DNA from: Suillus spraguei
Taxonomy: Eukaryota; Basidiomycota; Agaricomycetes; Boletales; Suillaceae
Length of the DNA: 64,000 nt
Direction of reading: 5' to 3'
Assembly: GCA_016800925.1 (NCBI GenBank)
Contig: JABCPU010000118.1
Span: 108,943-172,942, forward strand
Under the pieces are notes generated by a model that did no database searches, had not been told where the DNA came from, and was given only the letters and a program-made list of their open reading frames with translations. A program made the translations under genes and the position numbers. Of this stretch, positions 26,983 to 38,057 are shown one piece after another. How positions within the stretch are numbered: the stretch's first letter is position 1; every line of letters starts with the position of its first letter.

Positions 26983-27440
26983 CGGCTCCCTGAGGGGACC
27001 GTGCATGCACTGTGATGTCACACTAAAATGATATGCTACCTGCTCAGCAGCATCCCTGAGGGGACTGTCCATGCACTGTCATATCACACGTGCAAAATTT
27101 GCTTACTGCTCAGCAACGGCTCCCTGAGGGGACCGTGCATGCACTGTGATGTCACACTACAATGATATGCTACCTGCTCAGCAGCATCTCCCTGAGGGGA
27201 CTGTCCATGCACTGTCCTATCACACGTGCAAAATTTGCTTACTGCTCAGCAACGGCTCCCTGAGGGGACCGTGCATGCACTGTGATGTCACACTACAATG
27301 ATTTGCTACCTGCTCAGCATCTCCCTGAGGGGACTGTCCATCACTGTCATATCACACGTGCAAAACTTGCTGACTGCTCAGCCACGGCTCCCTGGGGGGA
27401 CCGTCCATTCACTGTCATGTCACACAGTGTCATCACCTTC
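26983..27440. repeat. Tandem repeat, about 135 bp, built on the GGCTCCCTGAGGGGACC motif
   Basis: Roughly three double units. Each has CGGCTCCCTGAGGGGACCG, then a TGCATGCACTGTGATGTCAC half, then a CATCTCCCTGAGGGGACTG with TATCACACGTGCAAAA half. The motif recurs outside the array through 31.06 kb. Confidence 0.9.
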
Positions 27441-27929
27441 GGCTCCCTCAGGGGACTGTTGATATACTCACTCTGTTGTATCTCATACATTGACAGCACG
27501 CTGCTACAATTTTAATTGATGTACACATATCTATATACTTACTATTACTACTGTTGAGATGTAGTCTGATGAGTGTGAACGGCTCCCTGAGGGGACCGAA
27601 CTCACCACTGGTTGTCCTGTGTGACACGCCCATCACGTGGAATTGCATTGCCACCCTGTGTGACATTAGAACAATCACTGTGACAGAGAACGGCTCCCTG
27701 AGGGGCCCGCTCACATGACCGGTTGGGTATGTGATGTACACGTGACGTTGTATGTCCAAGCATTGCCACCTGTGTGATGATCCCTGGGGCAGTAAGTGAC
27801 TCGCGACAGTGAAATATTGTCTGGCTGGCATTCGGAAGACATTGTTTTGTGAGTTTGTGTGTGCAGATTGTGACCGCGTGAATGGATTCGCTGAAGCTGA
27901 TGTGTAATTAATATTATGTACAACTGATT

Positions 27930-28355
27930 AACTGATTAATCTTTCCATTCAGAAAACGGATGTTTCATGTTAGATGGTCCGAGCCTTCCGTGTCTTCGAT
28001 GGGGTGGCTTCTACGTTGTGACGATCGCCTGGGCATATACTCCATATGGCTCAAAAAATGTGCACAATGCTTTGTCGATTGACACTTGCACAAATGGGGC
28101 AAGAGAAGCGCTGCCTCATGCCCATCTGCAGGTACCGGCTCCCTCAGGGAGCCGTAGCGAGAGGCAGGATAGCGCTACATGTGCCCCATAAGTCAAGTTG
28201 TCGATCGGCCATGCATTGTACATGTTGAGCAGTACGGAGTCTTTGCCCAGGCGATCGTCACAATGTGTAGAAGCCACCCCATTGATGACCAGCAAGTCTC
28301 GGACCATGTAACATGAAACATCCATTATCTGAATGGACAGATTAATCAGTGACGC
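27930..28355. repeat. Large imperfect palindrome centred on a 17-bp perfect palindrome
   Basis: Two arms of about 205 bp in inverted orientation. GATGGGGTGGCTTCTAC on the left (about 27998) matches GTAGAAGCCACCCCATTGAT on the right (about 28265), and GTGACGATCGCCTGGGCA matches TGCCCAGGCGATCGTCAC with the expected spacing. The centre is GGCTCCCTCAGGGAGCC near 28138-28154. Arms have diverged by scattered substitutions. No TIR/TSD structure was resolved at the outer ends. Confidence 0.85.
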
Positions 28356-28650
28356 ATGGAGGACATAATGAGAAACACTCAGCAAATATCCAGTGCAGCA
28401 GCTCCCTCAGGGAGCCGATTAATGTCATCAGTCACAGCAAACCAGTGGGGTATGAAATGCACGAGTCGCGCCTCACCCACCCACATTAGGCAATCAACAA
28501 CCATGAGGGTGATCATTCATCCCCATGTAGACATCGAGCAGGGCAATCACAGCAACCCTGAAAAAAATTAATTGTGAGAGTGATAATGAATTGTACCGTG
28601 CGTACATTATAAGTACCAACAACGGAGCTAACTCCAGACGACTGACAACC

Positions 28651-28668
28651 AACCAACCAACCAACCAA
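28651..28668. repeat. CCAA microsatellite
   Basis: Short run of CCAA units within the non-coding stretch that precedes the SNF2-like gene. Apart from this and the palindrome, 27440-28906 shows only scattered copies of the GGCTCCC motif. Confidence 0.7.
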
Positions 28669-29641
28669 ACCCCTGCGACAAAAACTAACAGACCAACAAA
28701 TCAACAAACCGACAAGCAGTAAGTGTACTCACTCAGTAGTCGAGACACACTAACACTGCCCGCGTTACGGAGCAGACATGAGTCACAACTTGCAAAGTGC
28801 CGTTTTATGCTCCTCCATTCCGGCAAGGACTGGATCTTCGACGATGATCTGGGACTCTGGACGAGTTGTTTGGACTGACACAGAAATTATTCGGTGAGTC
28901 GAACAAGTGGCTCACCGAAATGAAAGGGCGTCAATTCTCGCGATGGTCGAGGCGATTGACAAGAGGACAACGTCAGAAGCATGTTACAAGGTACTCGAAG
29001 GTAAGAGCGAGGGAGGATGGAGCGCTGGACGTACGGCCTTGAAGAAATGGTTCACGAAGCAAAAGATAACTCGTGGCCTGCGTGATCGCATTGACGAAGT
29101 GTACACTAATTTAGGAGTGTCTCCGATGCAACTGATTAAAGAGGGACTGGAAGAAGGGGAGATATTTCCGAATATCAATGAGTCGGATCGCGCCAAGGAG
29201 GACGTCATGATCGCTGTTGCTGGGGATCACGCACTGGAGCGCACGCCGCGTGGTCAGTTTCGTGATGCTATAAACTCCATAAACCATCACGCATGGGAGC
29301 GTCACCGCAAACGCTTCAGGCGTGCGGAGAAGGCATTGCCCATCAAGCAACTAGCTGCGACCACAGCTGTGAAAGGTGAGTGGTGTAGTTGTTAGACAAA
29401 TGGTTGGTTACTCACGAGTAGCAGAGATTGAGGATGCCGATGAGGTGACTGCAGCGCAGCTGCGTCAGGCCACCAAGGCTGTCAAGACCCTCAGCATGGC
29501 AGTGGGCTGTTCCCTGAGCAACAAGACAAAGTTGCCGAGTACGAGGAGTTTTTGAAGGAGGTCGTCGTCGTTGCGGTGGCCAAAGCCAGGAAAGTGCCGA
29601 AGGAGAAGGTGACGGTCGAGACGGACAACACACCTGGCCGT

Positions 29642-29698
29642 GCGTAGTGCGGTCCCCTGGGGGAGCCGTTTGCTGGTTGACTCACCTTTTTGAACAGG
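29642..29698 (+). other. Short intron carrying the GGCTCCC motif
   Basis: GT-AG intron of the SNF2-like gene. In it the complement-form motif GGTCCCCTGGGGGAGCCGT fills about a third of the sequence. Confidence 0.6.
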
Positions 29699-30314
29699 CA
29701 AACGTGGTGCTCAGCGTGCGCGCAAGGTGAAGACCGCCTCTCTCGTGGCTGCGGGTGACGTAGAGGAAATCTGGGCGCTTTATGTTCAGCTTTTTGAAAC
29801 TGAACCCGGTCAGTTAGAGGCTGTGCAAGACGAGGATGATATCGAGAACAGTGGTAAGGCTGCCTGGCTGGAAGCATCAGAGGACCTCGGCGTTGATGGT
29901 TGGCGTGAGATGGATAACGAGAAACTCAACCACCTCCTCCAGTTTCCTGGTGGGAAGCCCGCTCTTTTTTGCCGAGTTTCGTTCGAAAACAGGTTTGTGC
30001 GCATGGAATGAGGAGTCGGCGTCGAAATTTGTCGAAGACAACGAGGACATGGAGCCGTTGTCACTCCTGTGGCATCAACGGGTGGGTGTCGCCGCCATGG
30101 TCGATAAATTTGGTCCACGACCAAGTCAGATGTCGAGGTGCCAGGCATTCTAATCGCTGACGAGGTTGGCGTGGGTAAGACAGCCCTCACAATGGGCTTC
30201 ATTGCTTTGTGATCGACGCCTTCTGGGTCCAGGAAGTCGCAGCTGGTCGAGGGCGACCCGATGGGTGACGTCGACCATCAACATGACGAATCTTCGCCCT
30301 GCACCGATACTTGG

Positions 30315-31106
30315 TGAGTGTCGCATTTTGTCACGGTCCTCTCAGGGAGCCGTTGGGCGGTGAGGTGTTGTTGCTGCTGCTGCTGTTGGTGTGGCTGCTG
30401 CTGCTATTGTTGAGCAGCGTGACACGCAGCAGTCCCCTCAGGGAGCCGTTGGGTGGTGAGGTGTTGTTGCTGCTGCTGCTGCTGTTTGTGTTGCTGCTGT
30501 TGGTGTTGTTGAGCAACGTGACACAGCAGTCCCCTCAGGGAGCCGTTGGGCGGTGAGGTGGTGTTGCTGCTGCTGCTGCTGTTGGTGTTGTTGCTGCTGT
30601 TGTTGAGCAGCGTAACACAGCAGTCCCCTCAGGGAGCCGTTGGGCGGTGAGGTGGTGTTGCTGCCGCTGCTGCTGTTGTTGAGCAGCGTGACACACCAGT
30701 CCCCTCAGGGAGCCGTTCCGCGGTGAGGTGGTGTTGCTGCCGCTGCTGCTGTTGTTGAGCAGCGTGACACACCAGTCCCCTCAGGGAGCCGTTCTGCAGT
30801 GACGTTGTGGTGAGCAGTGTGACACGCAGCAGTCCCATAGGGAGCCGTTGCGCGGTGGGGTGTTGTTGCTGTTGATGTTGCTGTTGATCAGTGTGACACG
30901 CAGCAGTCCCCATAGGGAGCCGTTGCGTGGTGAGGTGTTGTTGCTGCTGCTGTTGAGCAGCGTGATACGCAGCAGTCCCCTCAGGGACCCGTTGCGAGAT
31001 GAGGTGTTGTTGCTGCTGCTATTGAGCAGCGTGATACACAGCAGTCCCCTCAGCGAGCCGTATATTCATACAGAACTTATGACTCACCTTGTCTGTACCC
31101 CCCACA
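30315..31106 (+). repeat. Oversized intron filled with motif plus (TGC)n units
   Basis: Between the Walker A exon and the next coding exon. It holds about eight to ten units of CAGTCCCCTCAGGGAGCCGTT followed by GGGCGGTGAGGTG and a GTTGCTGCTGCTG run, with a period of about 70-95 bp. Usual introns in this window are about 50 bp, so this one has grown by repeat expansion. Confidence 0.8.
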
Positions 31107-31689
31107 GCCGAACGGCCATTTTTTGCCGGCCTTGATGCAATCCCCAACCTCCCCCACGTCATCATCGTCCCCAATTCACTCCACAGTCAGTGGTTCTCTG
31201 AGCTGCGTACCTTTTTCTCCCCAAAAGCTCTGGAAATTTACGACTATCCCACCGCCGAAAATGAGTTCGGAGACTTCTTCACCGGTGCATGGGCTCAGTC
31301 CTCCACCCCCACTAATTCACCGCATTATATTGGTGAATCATTCAGTGAGTGTCTCATGAACATCAGCTGCAAGGACTCACTATACACTATATGGCTATAT
31401 ATTATATATATCTCAACACATTTTCATATTGTTTTGGATGTCTCATTTGATAGAGTACATCACTGGGATTCCATTGCACCAACTTTTAAGGAAATTGGTG
31501 GTCAGAAACATGAGTTATGATCATTTTACTGTTAACTGAGTGATTTAACTCAATCACTATATTAGGACAGTATAACTCCATCATAGGACATCAAATATCT
31601 AACAGATGCACTGGTATATATACTATAGTGATGGGGATATATGATTTTGCACTCATTTCTAATATTGTCATATTATGTCTGCTGGTCCA

Positions 31690-34600
31690 GGGGGAGAGGG
31701 TGAGCAATCATCTTACAAAAAATTGCTGGAGCTTCAAAACTTGGTGTGTTGTCTTCTATGACCTTCAAAACAATGGGAAGAAGCCTGGTTGCATAGTTGA
31801 TGGTACCTGAGATGTGTATCTTCAAATGTACCTACCACTACTATAGACTCTATGTCTATCATCTGACAAAAAATTGCTGGAGCTTCAAGACTTGGTGTAT
31901 CATCTTTAGTGACCTTGAAAATGGTAGGAAGCAGTTTTCTTATATGATAGGTCATGTCTAGTATGTCTGACTTGGGATGAGCATCTACCTACTATAGGCA
32001 CTAAGTCTATCATCTTACAAAAAATTGCTAGAGCTTCAAGACTTGATGTATCATCTTCAGTGACCTTGAAAATGGTAGGAAGCAGTTTTCTTAGATGATA
32101 GGTCATGTCTAGCATGTCTGACTTAAGATGAGTCTCTACCTACTATAGGCACTAAGTCTATCATCTTACAAAAAATTGCTTGAGCTTCAAGACTTGATGT
32201 ATTATCTTCAGTGACCTTGAAAATGGTAGGAAGCAGTTTTCTTAGATGATAGGTCATGTCTAGAATGTCTGACTTGAGAGGGGCCTCTAGCTACTATAGG
32301 CACTAAGTCTATCAGCTGACAAAAAACTGCTGGAGCTTCAAGACTTGATGTATCATCTTCAGTGACCTTGAAAATGGTAGGAAGCAGTTTTCTTAGATGA
32401 TAGGTCATGTCTAGCATGTCTGACTTAAGAGGGTCTCTACCTACTATAGGCACAAGTCTATCATTTGACAAAAATTACTGGAGCTTCAGAACTTGGTGTA
32501 TTATCTTCAGTGACCTTAAAAATGGTAGGAAGCAGTTTTCTTAGATGATAGGTCATGTCTAGAATGTCTGACTTGAGAGGGGCCTCTAGCAACTATAAGC
32601 ACCAAGTCTATCAGCTGACAAAAAACTGCTGGAGCTTCAAGACTTGATGTATCATCTTCAGTGACCTTGAAAATGGTAGGAAGCAGTTTTCTTAGATGAT
32701 AGGTCATGTCTAGTATGTCTGACTTGAGAGGGGCCTCTAGCAATTATAAGCACCAAGTCTATAGCTGACAAAAATTGCTGGGCTTCAAGACTTGGTGTAT
32801 CATCTTCAGTGACCTTAAAATGGTAGGAAGCAGTTTTCTAGATGATAGGTCATGTCTAGAATGTCTGACTTGAGATGGGCCTCTAGCTATTATAAGCACT
32901 AAGTCTATCATCTTACAAAAAAATTACTTGGAGCTTCAAGACTTGGTGTATTATCTTCAGTGACCTTGAAAATGGTAGGAAGCAGTTTTCTTAGATGATA
33001 GGTTATGTCTAGTATGTCTGACTTGAGAGGGGCCTCTAGCACTATAAGCACCAAGTCTATCAGCTGACAAAAATTGCTAGGGCTTCAAGACTTGATGTAT
33101 TAGCTTCAGTGCCTTTAAAATGGTAGGAAGAAGTTTTCTAGATAATAGGTCATGTCTAGAATGTATGACTTGAGATGGGCCTCTATCACTATAGCACCAA
33201 GTCTATCAGCTGATAAAAAATTGCTTGAGCTTCAAGACTTGGTATATCATCTTCAGTGACCTTTAAAATATAGGAACAAGTTTCCTAGATGACAGGTCAT
33301 GTCTAGTATGTCTGACTTGAAAGGCCTCTAGCAACTATAAGCACCAAGTCTATTAGCTGACAAAAAATTGCTGGGCTTCAAGACTTGGTGTATCATCTTC
33401 AGTGACCTTTAAACTGATAGGAAGCAGCTTTTGTAGATAATAGGTCATGTCTAGAATGTCTGACTTGGATTGACCCTATCTACTATAAGCACCAAGTCTA
33501 TCAGCTGATAAAAAATTGCTAGAGCTCTAAGACTTGGTGTATCATCTTCAGTGACCTTGAAAATATAGGAAGAAGTTTCTTAGATGATAGGTCATGTCTA
33601 GAATGTCTGACTTAGAGGGCTCTATCAACTATAGGCACCAAGTCTATCAGCTGACAAAAAATTGCTGGGCTTCAAGACTTGTGTATTACTTCAGTAACCT
33701 TTAAAATATAGGAAGCAGCTTTTGTAGATAATAGGTCATGTCTAGAATGTCTGACTTAAGATGACCTCTATCTACTATAAGCACCAAGTCTATCAGCTGA
33801 TAAAAAATTGCTAGAGCTCTAAGACTTGGTGTATCATCTTCAGTGACCTTTAAAATGGTAGGAAGCAGTTTTCTTAGATGATAGGTCATGTCTAGAATGT
33901 CTGACTTGAGAGGGGCCTCTAGCAACTATAAGCACCAAGTCTATCAGCTGACAAAACATTGCTGGGGCTTCAAGACTTGCTGTATTAGCTTCAGTGACCT
34001 TTAGACTGATAGGAAGCAGCTTTCCTAGATAATAGGTCATGTCTAGAATGTCTGACTTGAGATGGGCCCCTATCTACTATAAGCACCAAGTCTATCAGCT
34101 GATAAAAAATTGCTAGAGCTCTAAGACTTGGTGTATCATCTTCAGTGACCTTGAAAATGTAGGAAGCAGTTTTCTTAGATGACAGGTCATGTCTAGTATG
34201 TCTGACTTAAAATGGCCTCTACCTACTATAGGCACCAAGTCTATCAGCTGACAAAAAATTGCTAGAGCTTCAAGACTTGGTGTATCATCTTCATTGACCT
34301 TTAAAATGGTAGGAAGCAGCTTTTCTAGATGATAGGTCATGTCTAGTATGTCTGACTTCAGATGGGCCTTTACCTACTATAGGCACTAAGTCTATCATCT
34401 TACAAAAAATTGCTAGAGCTTCAAGACTTGATGTATTATCTTCAGTGCCCTTCAAAATGGTAGGAAGCAGCTTTTCTAGATGATAGGTCATGTCTAGTAT
34501 GTCTGACTTGAGAGGGGCCTCTAGCAACTATAAGCACCAAGTCTATCAGCTGACAAAAAATTGCTGGAGCTTGAAGACTTGGTGTATCATCTTCAGTGAC

Positions 34601-35165
34601 CATAAAAATACTAGGGAGAAACTTTTCTATATGATAGGTTATGTCTAGTATGTCTGACTTGGGATGGGCCTCTACCTACTATAGGCACTAAGTCTATCAT
34701 CTTACAAAAAATTGCTAGGGCTTCAAGACTTGGTGTATCATCTTCAGTGACCTTCAAAATGGTAGGAAGCAGTTTTCTTAGATAATAGGTCATGTCTAGT
34801 ATGTCTGACTTGAGAGGGGCCTCTACTTACTATAGGCACCAAGTCTATCATCTGACAAAAAATTACTGAAGCTTCAAGACTTGGTGTATCATCTTCAGTG
34901 ACCTTTAAAATACTAGGGAGAAACTTTCCTATATGATAGGTCATGTCTAGAATGTCTGACTTGAGAGGGGCCTCCTGCAACTATAAGCACTAAGTATATC
35001 AGCTGACAAAACATTCCTGGAGCTTGAAGACTTGGTGTATCATCTTCAGTGACCTTCAAAATGGTAGGAAGCAGCTTTCCTAGATGATAGGTCATGTCTA
35101 GAATGTCTGACTTGAGATGGGCCTCTACCTACTATAGGCACTTAGGCTATCATCTTACAAAAAAT
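31690..35165. repeat. Tandem satellite, about 149 bp period, about 23 copies
   Basis: Landmarks recur every 145-153 bp: AAGTCTATCAGCTGACAAAA, GAGCTTCAAGACTTGGTGTA, TCATCTTCAGTGACCTT, GGTAGGAAGCAGTTTTCTTA and GGTCATGTCTAGAATGTCTG. Copies vary by substitutions and small indels, with short blocks of similar neighbours. The unit is close to a nucleosomal length. The minus-strand frames found in it are repeat products. It begins in the SNF2-like gene's downstream flank and ends next to a 54-bp element. Confidence 0.97.
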
Positions 35166-35167
35166 TG

Positions 35168-35221
35168 CTATGGTGTACAGTCTTTCGTCCACACTCCTGT
35201 AGTCATTATAGTATGACATAG
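35168..35221 (-). repeat. 54-bp dispersed element, copy 1 (reverse)
   Basis: Starts CTATGGTGTACAGTC and ends TAGTATGACATAG, exactly 54 bp. It is the most diverged copy (CACACTCCTGTAGTCATTAT in the core). It abuts the last unit of the 149-bp satellite. Confidence 0.9.
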
Positions 35222-35886
35222 ATGCACTCAAAAACTTTCAGCTTCACCAAGAAGGGTTTATCGCCTGCATTCACAAACTGGTATGCAGTGTGACCATGGG
35301 CGAATTTGCTGATACCTACAATGATGATCGGACAACCTGGACGAGTGAAAGACTTATTGATTTCTAAGTTGTTTCAACAGCCATTGGTAGCTTATAAGGT
35401 ACCTCTTTGCTCCCATTCAAAGACTGTTCTCATGCCTTCTAGATCCACTGTCATGCTCTCTTGTCGATTTATCATGGGTGTCCTCAAAAAATCACCTGCT
35501 CACTCAAGTTGGTAACCCCAAAGGTGCAGACAAGAAGGTATGTCGCTAGGTTATCTTCTATAAGATTGCTGTCATTCATGTTTGATGGCAGTTCTACGAC
35601 CCCCATGTCTGGGTTTGTGAGGGCAAGAAAATGCTCTCAGTGCAAGTCAAGGAGGCTTGCAGTGACCTCAGCAATGTTAGTGAGTGTCACATTGAGTTTG
35701 ATCATTCATCAGTTATTGACTTGATCATGATCTTAGACCATCTGTAACGAAAGTGCCTGGATAACTTAGAAACAAGGTTTGAGGACTTATTATGTGTCAT
35801 GTAGTGTTTTTGCACATGCCTTGAAAACTGAAAGCAACCATACTCTTAATTTATGTCAAACAGTGGTTCATAGATGTGCTGGATGT
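35222..35886 (+). other. Coding-like segment between two 54-bp elements, unrecognised
   Basis: A plus-strand frame at about 35400-35523 (APIQRLFSCLLDPLSCS, VGNPKGADKK) may splice at GTATGTCG to a second exon at about 35593 (FYDPHVWVCEGKKMLSVQ, KEACSDLSNV), using acceptor GGCAG. The composition is protein-like, but I recognise no family and no start codon is convincing. It may be another captured gene piece. Confidence 0.3.
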
Positions 35887-35940
35887 CTATGTCATACTAG
35901 GATGACTACAGGGGCGTGGACGAATGACCGTACACCATAG
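35887..35940 (+). repeat. 54-bp dispersed element, copy 2 (forward)
   Basis: Starts CTATGTCATACTAGG and ends GACCGTACACCATAG. It faces copy 1 across about 665 bp. It has a few substitutions (GATGACTACAGGGGCGTGG). Confidence 0.92.
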
Positions 35941-35999
35941 ATATGGCTTCATAGATTGGAAACTAGATGAGGTAATAATATAGTCCCATGCAGAACCAT

Positions 36000-36410
36000 T
36001 CATATTTACTGCAATGATATATCTCTTACCTGCAGTGCATATATATATGGTCCTATACAGGCCCGCATAGTCCCATTAAGGTCCAGTTCCATTTGATACC
36101 ATGATATATCTTTTACCTGTAGCGCATATATATATGGTCCTATAGGGGCTCACATAGTCCCATCGAGGTCCAGTGCCATTTGGTACCATGATATATCTCT
36201 TACCTGCAGTGCATATAAATATGTTCCTATATGAGGTCACATAGTCCCATCGAGGTCCAGTGCCATTTGGTACCATGATATATCTCTTGCCTGCAGTGCA
36301 TATAAATATACATATGGTCCTATATGAGGTGATATAGTCTCATCCAGGACCAGTCCTATCTGGCACAAGATATCTGCTACCTTCAGTGCATATAGATATA
36401 GCTCTATATC
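36000..36410. repeat. Tandem repeat, about 89 bp period, four to five copies
   Basis: Units contain CATGATATATCTCTTACCTG, CAGTGCATATA, GGTCCTATA, and CATAGTCCCATCGAGGTCC. They decay in quality to the right. The region lies where the missing 3' exons of the integrase-like gene should be. Confidence 0.9.
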
Positions 36411-36563
36411 AACAGTGACTCTATATCACTCTACGCCAAAAAATGAGAACCCAACCTGAACCCAAACCCAACCCACTTACAAAAACCCTCTAAAAATAAA
36501 GTAGTACTTGCCATGCTGACCATCATAATGAGTCAGGGAATTATAACCCTTGACATTGTATAC

Positions 36564-38057
36564 TCACCGAGTGATATGACGCATACCAAATGCAGCCACA
36601 GGAGGGACATGGACCCGGGAATATGATGCTTGAATATGAGAGCAAGGTACACTGACTCCCATGTAACGAAGTTGGCCATTAATCATGCGGTGGCCTAGAC
36701 ATGGGTAATGGGTGAGAATTTGCAGCATGGCACTGTCCAGCTCATCATCAGAGAGTACTGATTGAGCTCTGGTGGAAGATATATAGTATCTACACATGAC
36801 ACCACCTTTGTCAGTGAATTCAATATATACTGGGTGTCCTGGTTCTACAAGCTCATTCTCTAGTGCCTCAGCGTCAAACAGTGTGTGAGGATACACCAAA
36901 CATGCCTCCAAGATGTGTGGGTCCAGCAAATTGCAAGGCTGTCTCTAGAACGTCAGGGTGGATTTCAATATGAGGGCATCCACGAGATTGGTTCTGGATG
37001 GTAGTGACAGCTTCTATAGGTGGGGCATCAGGGTAATCTGCTGATCGACCCTTTGCTTCATCAAGATCAGCTACCATTGAATCCAGACTGGACTCCATAG
37101 TAGCCAATGTGACTTCTGGTACAATCGCACAATGCTGAAATAATTATCTATAAAGTAAGGGGGACAGGTGGGAAGGTGTTTGCTAGCTCGCGTGGCTTTC
37201 GCGTATGTTGCTAAATGCCACGTTTTCACACTTATTTCACTTAGCTTGGTATGGAAATTTCTTGCGTGGTTTTTTTCAAGTGCCGACACAGTTGTCCCAT
37301 TGTGTGATTGCATGGATTTGTCACATGCAGCGCCACACGGGTTGAAATTTGCCACGGGTTGTCTGAAGCTGAGTAAAATGCAATTATGGGTTCCACAGGT
37401 TGTCTGAAGCTGGGGGAAAACCAAATGATGGGTTGTGATTTGCCACATGTTGTCTGAAGCTGGGGGAAAACCAAATGATGGGTTGTGATTTGCCACAGGT
37501 TGTCTGAAGCTGGGGGAAAACCAAATGATGGGTTGTGATATGCCACAGGTTGTCTGAAGCTGGGGGGAAACCAAATTATTAGGATGGAGCCAAGGCCAGG
37601 GAGGCAAAGGGAGAGTGAAGACAAAAGTGAAGGCAAAAAGGAGTGCAAAGAGTGGAAAGCAAAAAAAAAAGGGCAAGCCAAAAAGGAGTGCTTCGCATGT
37701 TTTCCACTCCTTTGCACTCCTTTTTGCCTTCACTTTTGCCTTCACTCTCCCTTTGCCTCCCTGTGCCGAGGGCAAAAAAAAATTATTAGGATGTGGCCTT
37801 AGGCCAGGGAGCCAAAGGCACAATGGGTAGTGGACTCGTTAGATATGCAGGAAGCTGATATTGGGCTGACTTACCTGCATTATATCAGCTCTCAACTGTT
37901 GGCACGCTTGAACATGTAGCTGAAGGCAAGCAGCATCACCCAGCTGAGTAAGAAGGGCAACACGGACATCATCTTTCAATTGGTTGAAAGAACAGATAAT
38001 GATAATGTTCTGTAATGGGAGAGGGAGGTGAGTGAGGTCAACACTGTCATCACTCAT
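36564..38057 (-). pseudogene. Integrase-core (DDE) type gene, 5' part only, intron invaded
   Basis: Exon 1 (38057-37875) reads LTHLPLPLQNIIIICSF and ends with donor GTAAGT. The intron 37135-37874 contains element copy C. Exon 2 (37134 to 36564) reads ATMESSLDSMVADLDEAKG, then LGGMFGVSSHTV, a helix-turn-helix-like region. A frameshift follows, then LVEPGHPVYIEF, LSDDELDSAMLQI, HRMINGQLRYMGV and YSRVHVPPVAAFGMR. The latter order resembles basidiomycete proteins with an N-terminal HTH and a retroviral-type integrase core. Exon 2 ends at a donor (GTGAGTATAC), but no integrase core exons follow. At the HTH the expected arginines appear as TGA, CGC, TGA, two of them CGA-to-TGA type changes. Confidence 0.6.
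37148..37839 (-). mobile_element. Non-autonomous repeat element, copy C, inside an intron
   Basis: Minus-strand copy with the same ends as A and B (ACGAGTCCACTACCC at 37839, CTTACTTTATAG at 37148). It is 692 bp. It lacks the heptamer array and instead has about four 57-59-bp units (GGTTGTCTGAAGCTGGGGGA, AACCAAATGATGGGTTGTGA) and a GCAAAAAGGAGTGC-type inverted repeat. Taking it out leaves a 48-bp GT-AG intron. Confidence 0.75.

Larger units (their letters stand above)
28907..31350 (+). pseudogene. SNF2-like helicase/ATPase gene, N-terminal half, broken
   Basis: The first exon (28907-29375) is basic and helical (KWFTKQKITRGLRDRIDEVY, WERHRKRFRRAEKALPIK). Later exons give FAEFRSKTGLCAWNEESAS, LSLLWHQRVGVAAMVDKFG, then GILIADEVGVGKTALTMGF, a Q-motif/Walker A pair as in SNF2-family ATPases (about 30150-30210). 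After a long intron comes LPHVIIVPNSLHSQWFSELR and FFSPKALEIYDYPTAE (about 31130-31260). The frame shifts near 29495, near 29965 and between 30080 and 30150. The reading stops near 31350, before the Walker B/DExH and helicase C lobes, where the 149-bp satellite follows. It resembles a lineage-expanded Agaricomycete SNF2-like family; the function is unknown. Confidence 0.65.

Noticed and set aside
31734..35095. Minus-strand frames of 60-87 codons repeating MTYHLRKLLPT-like sequence
   Set aside because: Products of the 149-bp satellite; units have indels that destroy any long frame.
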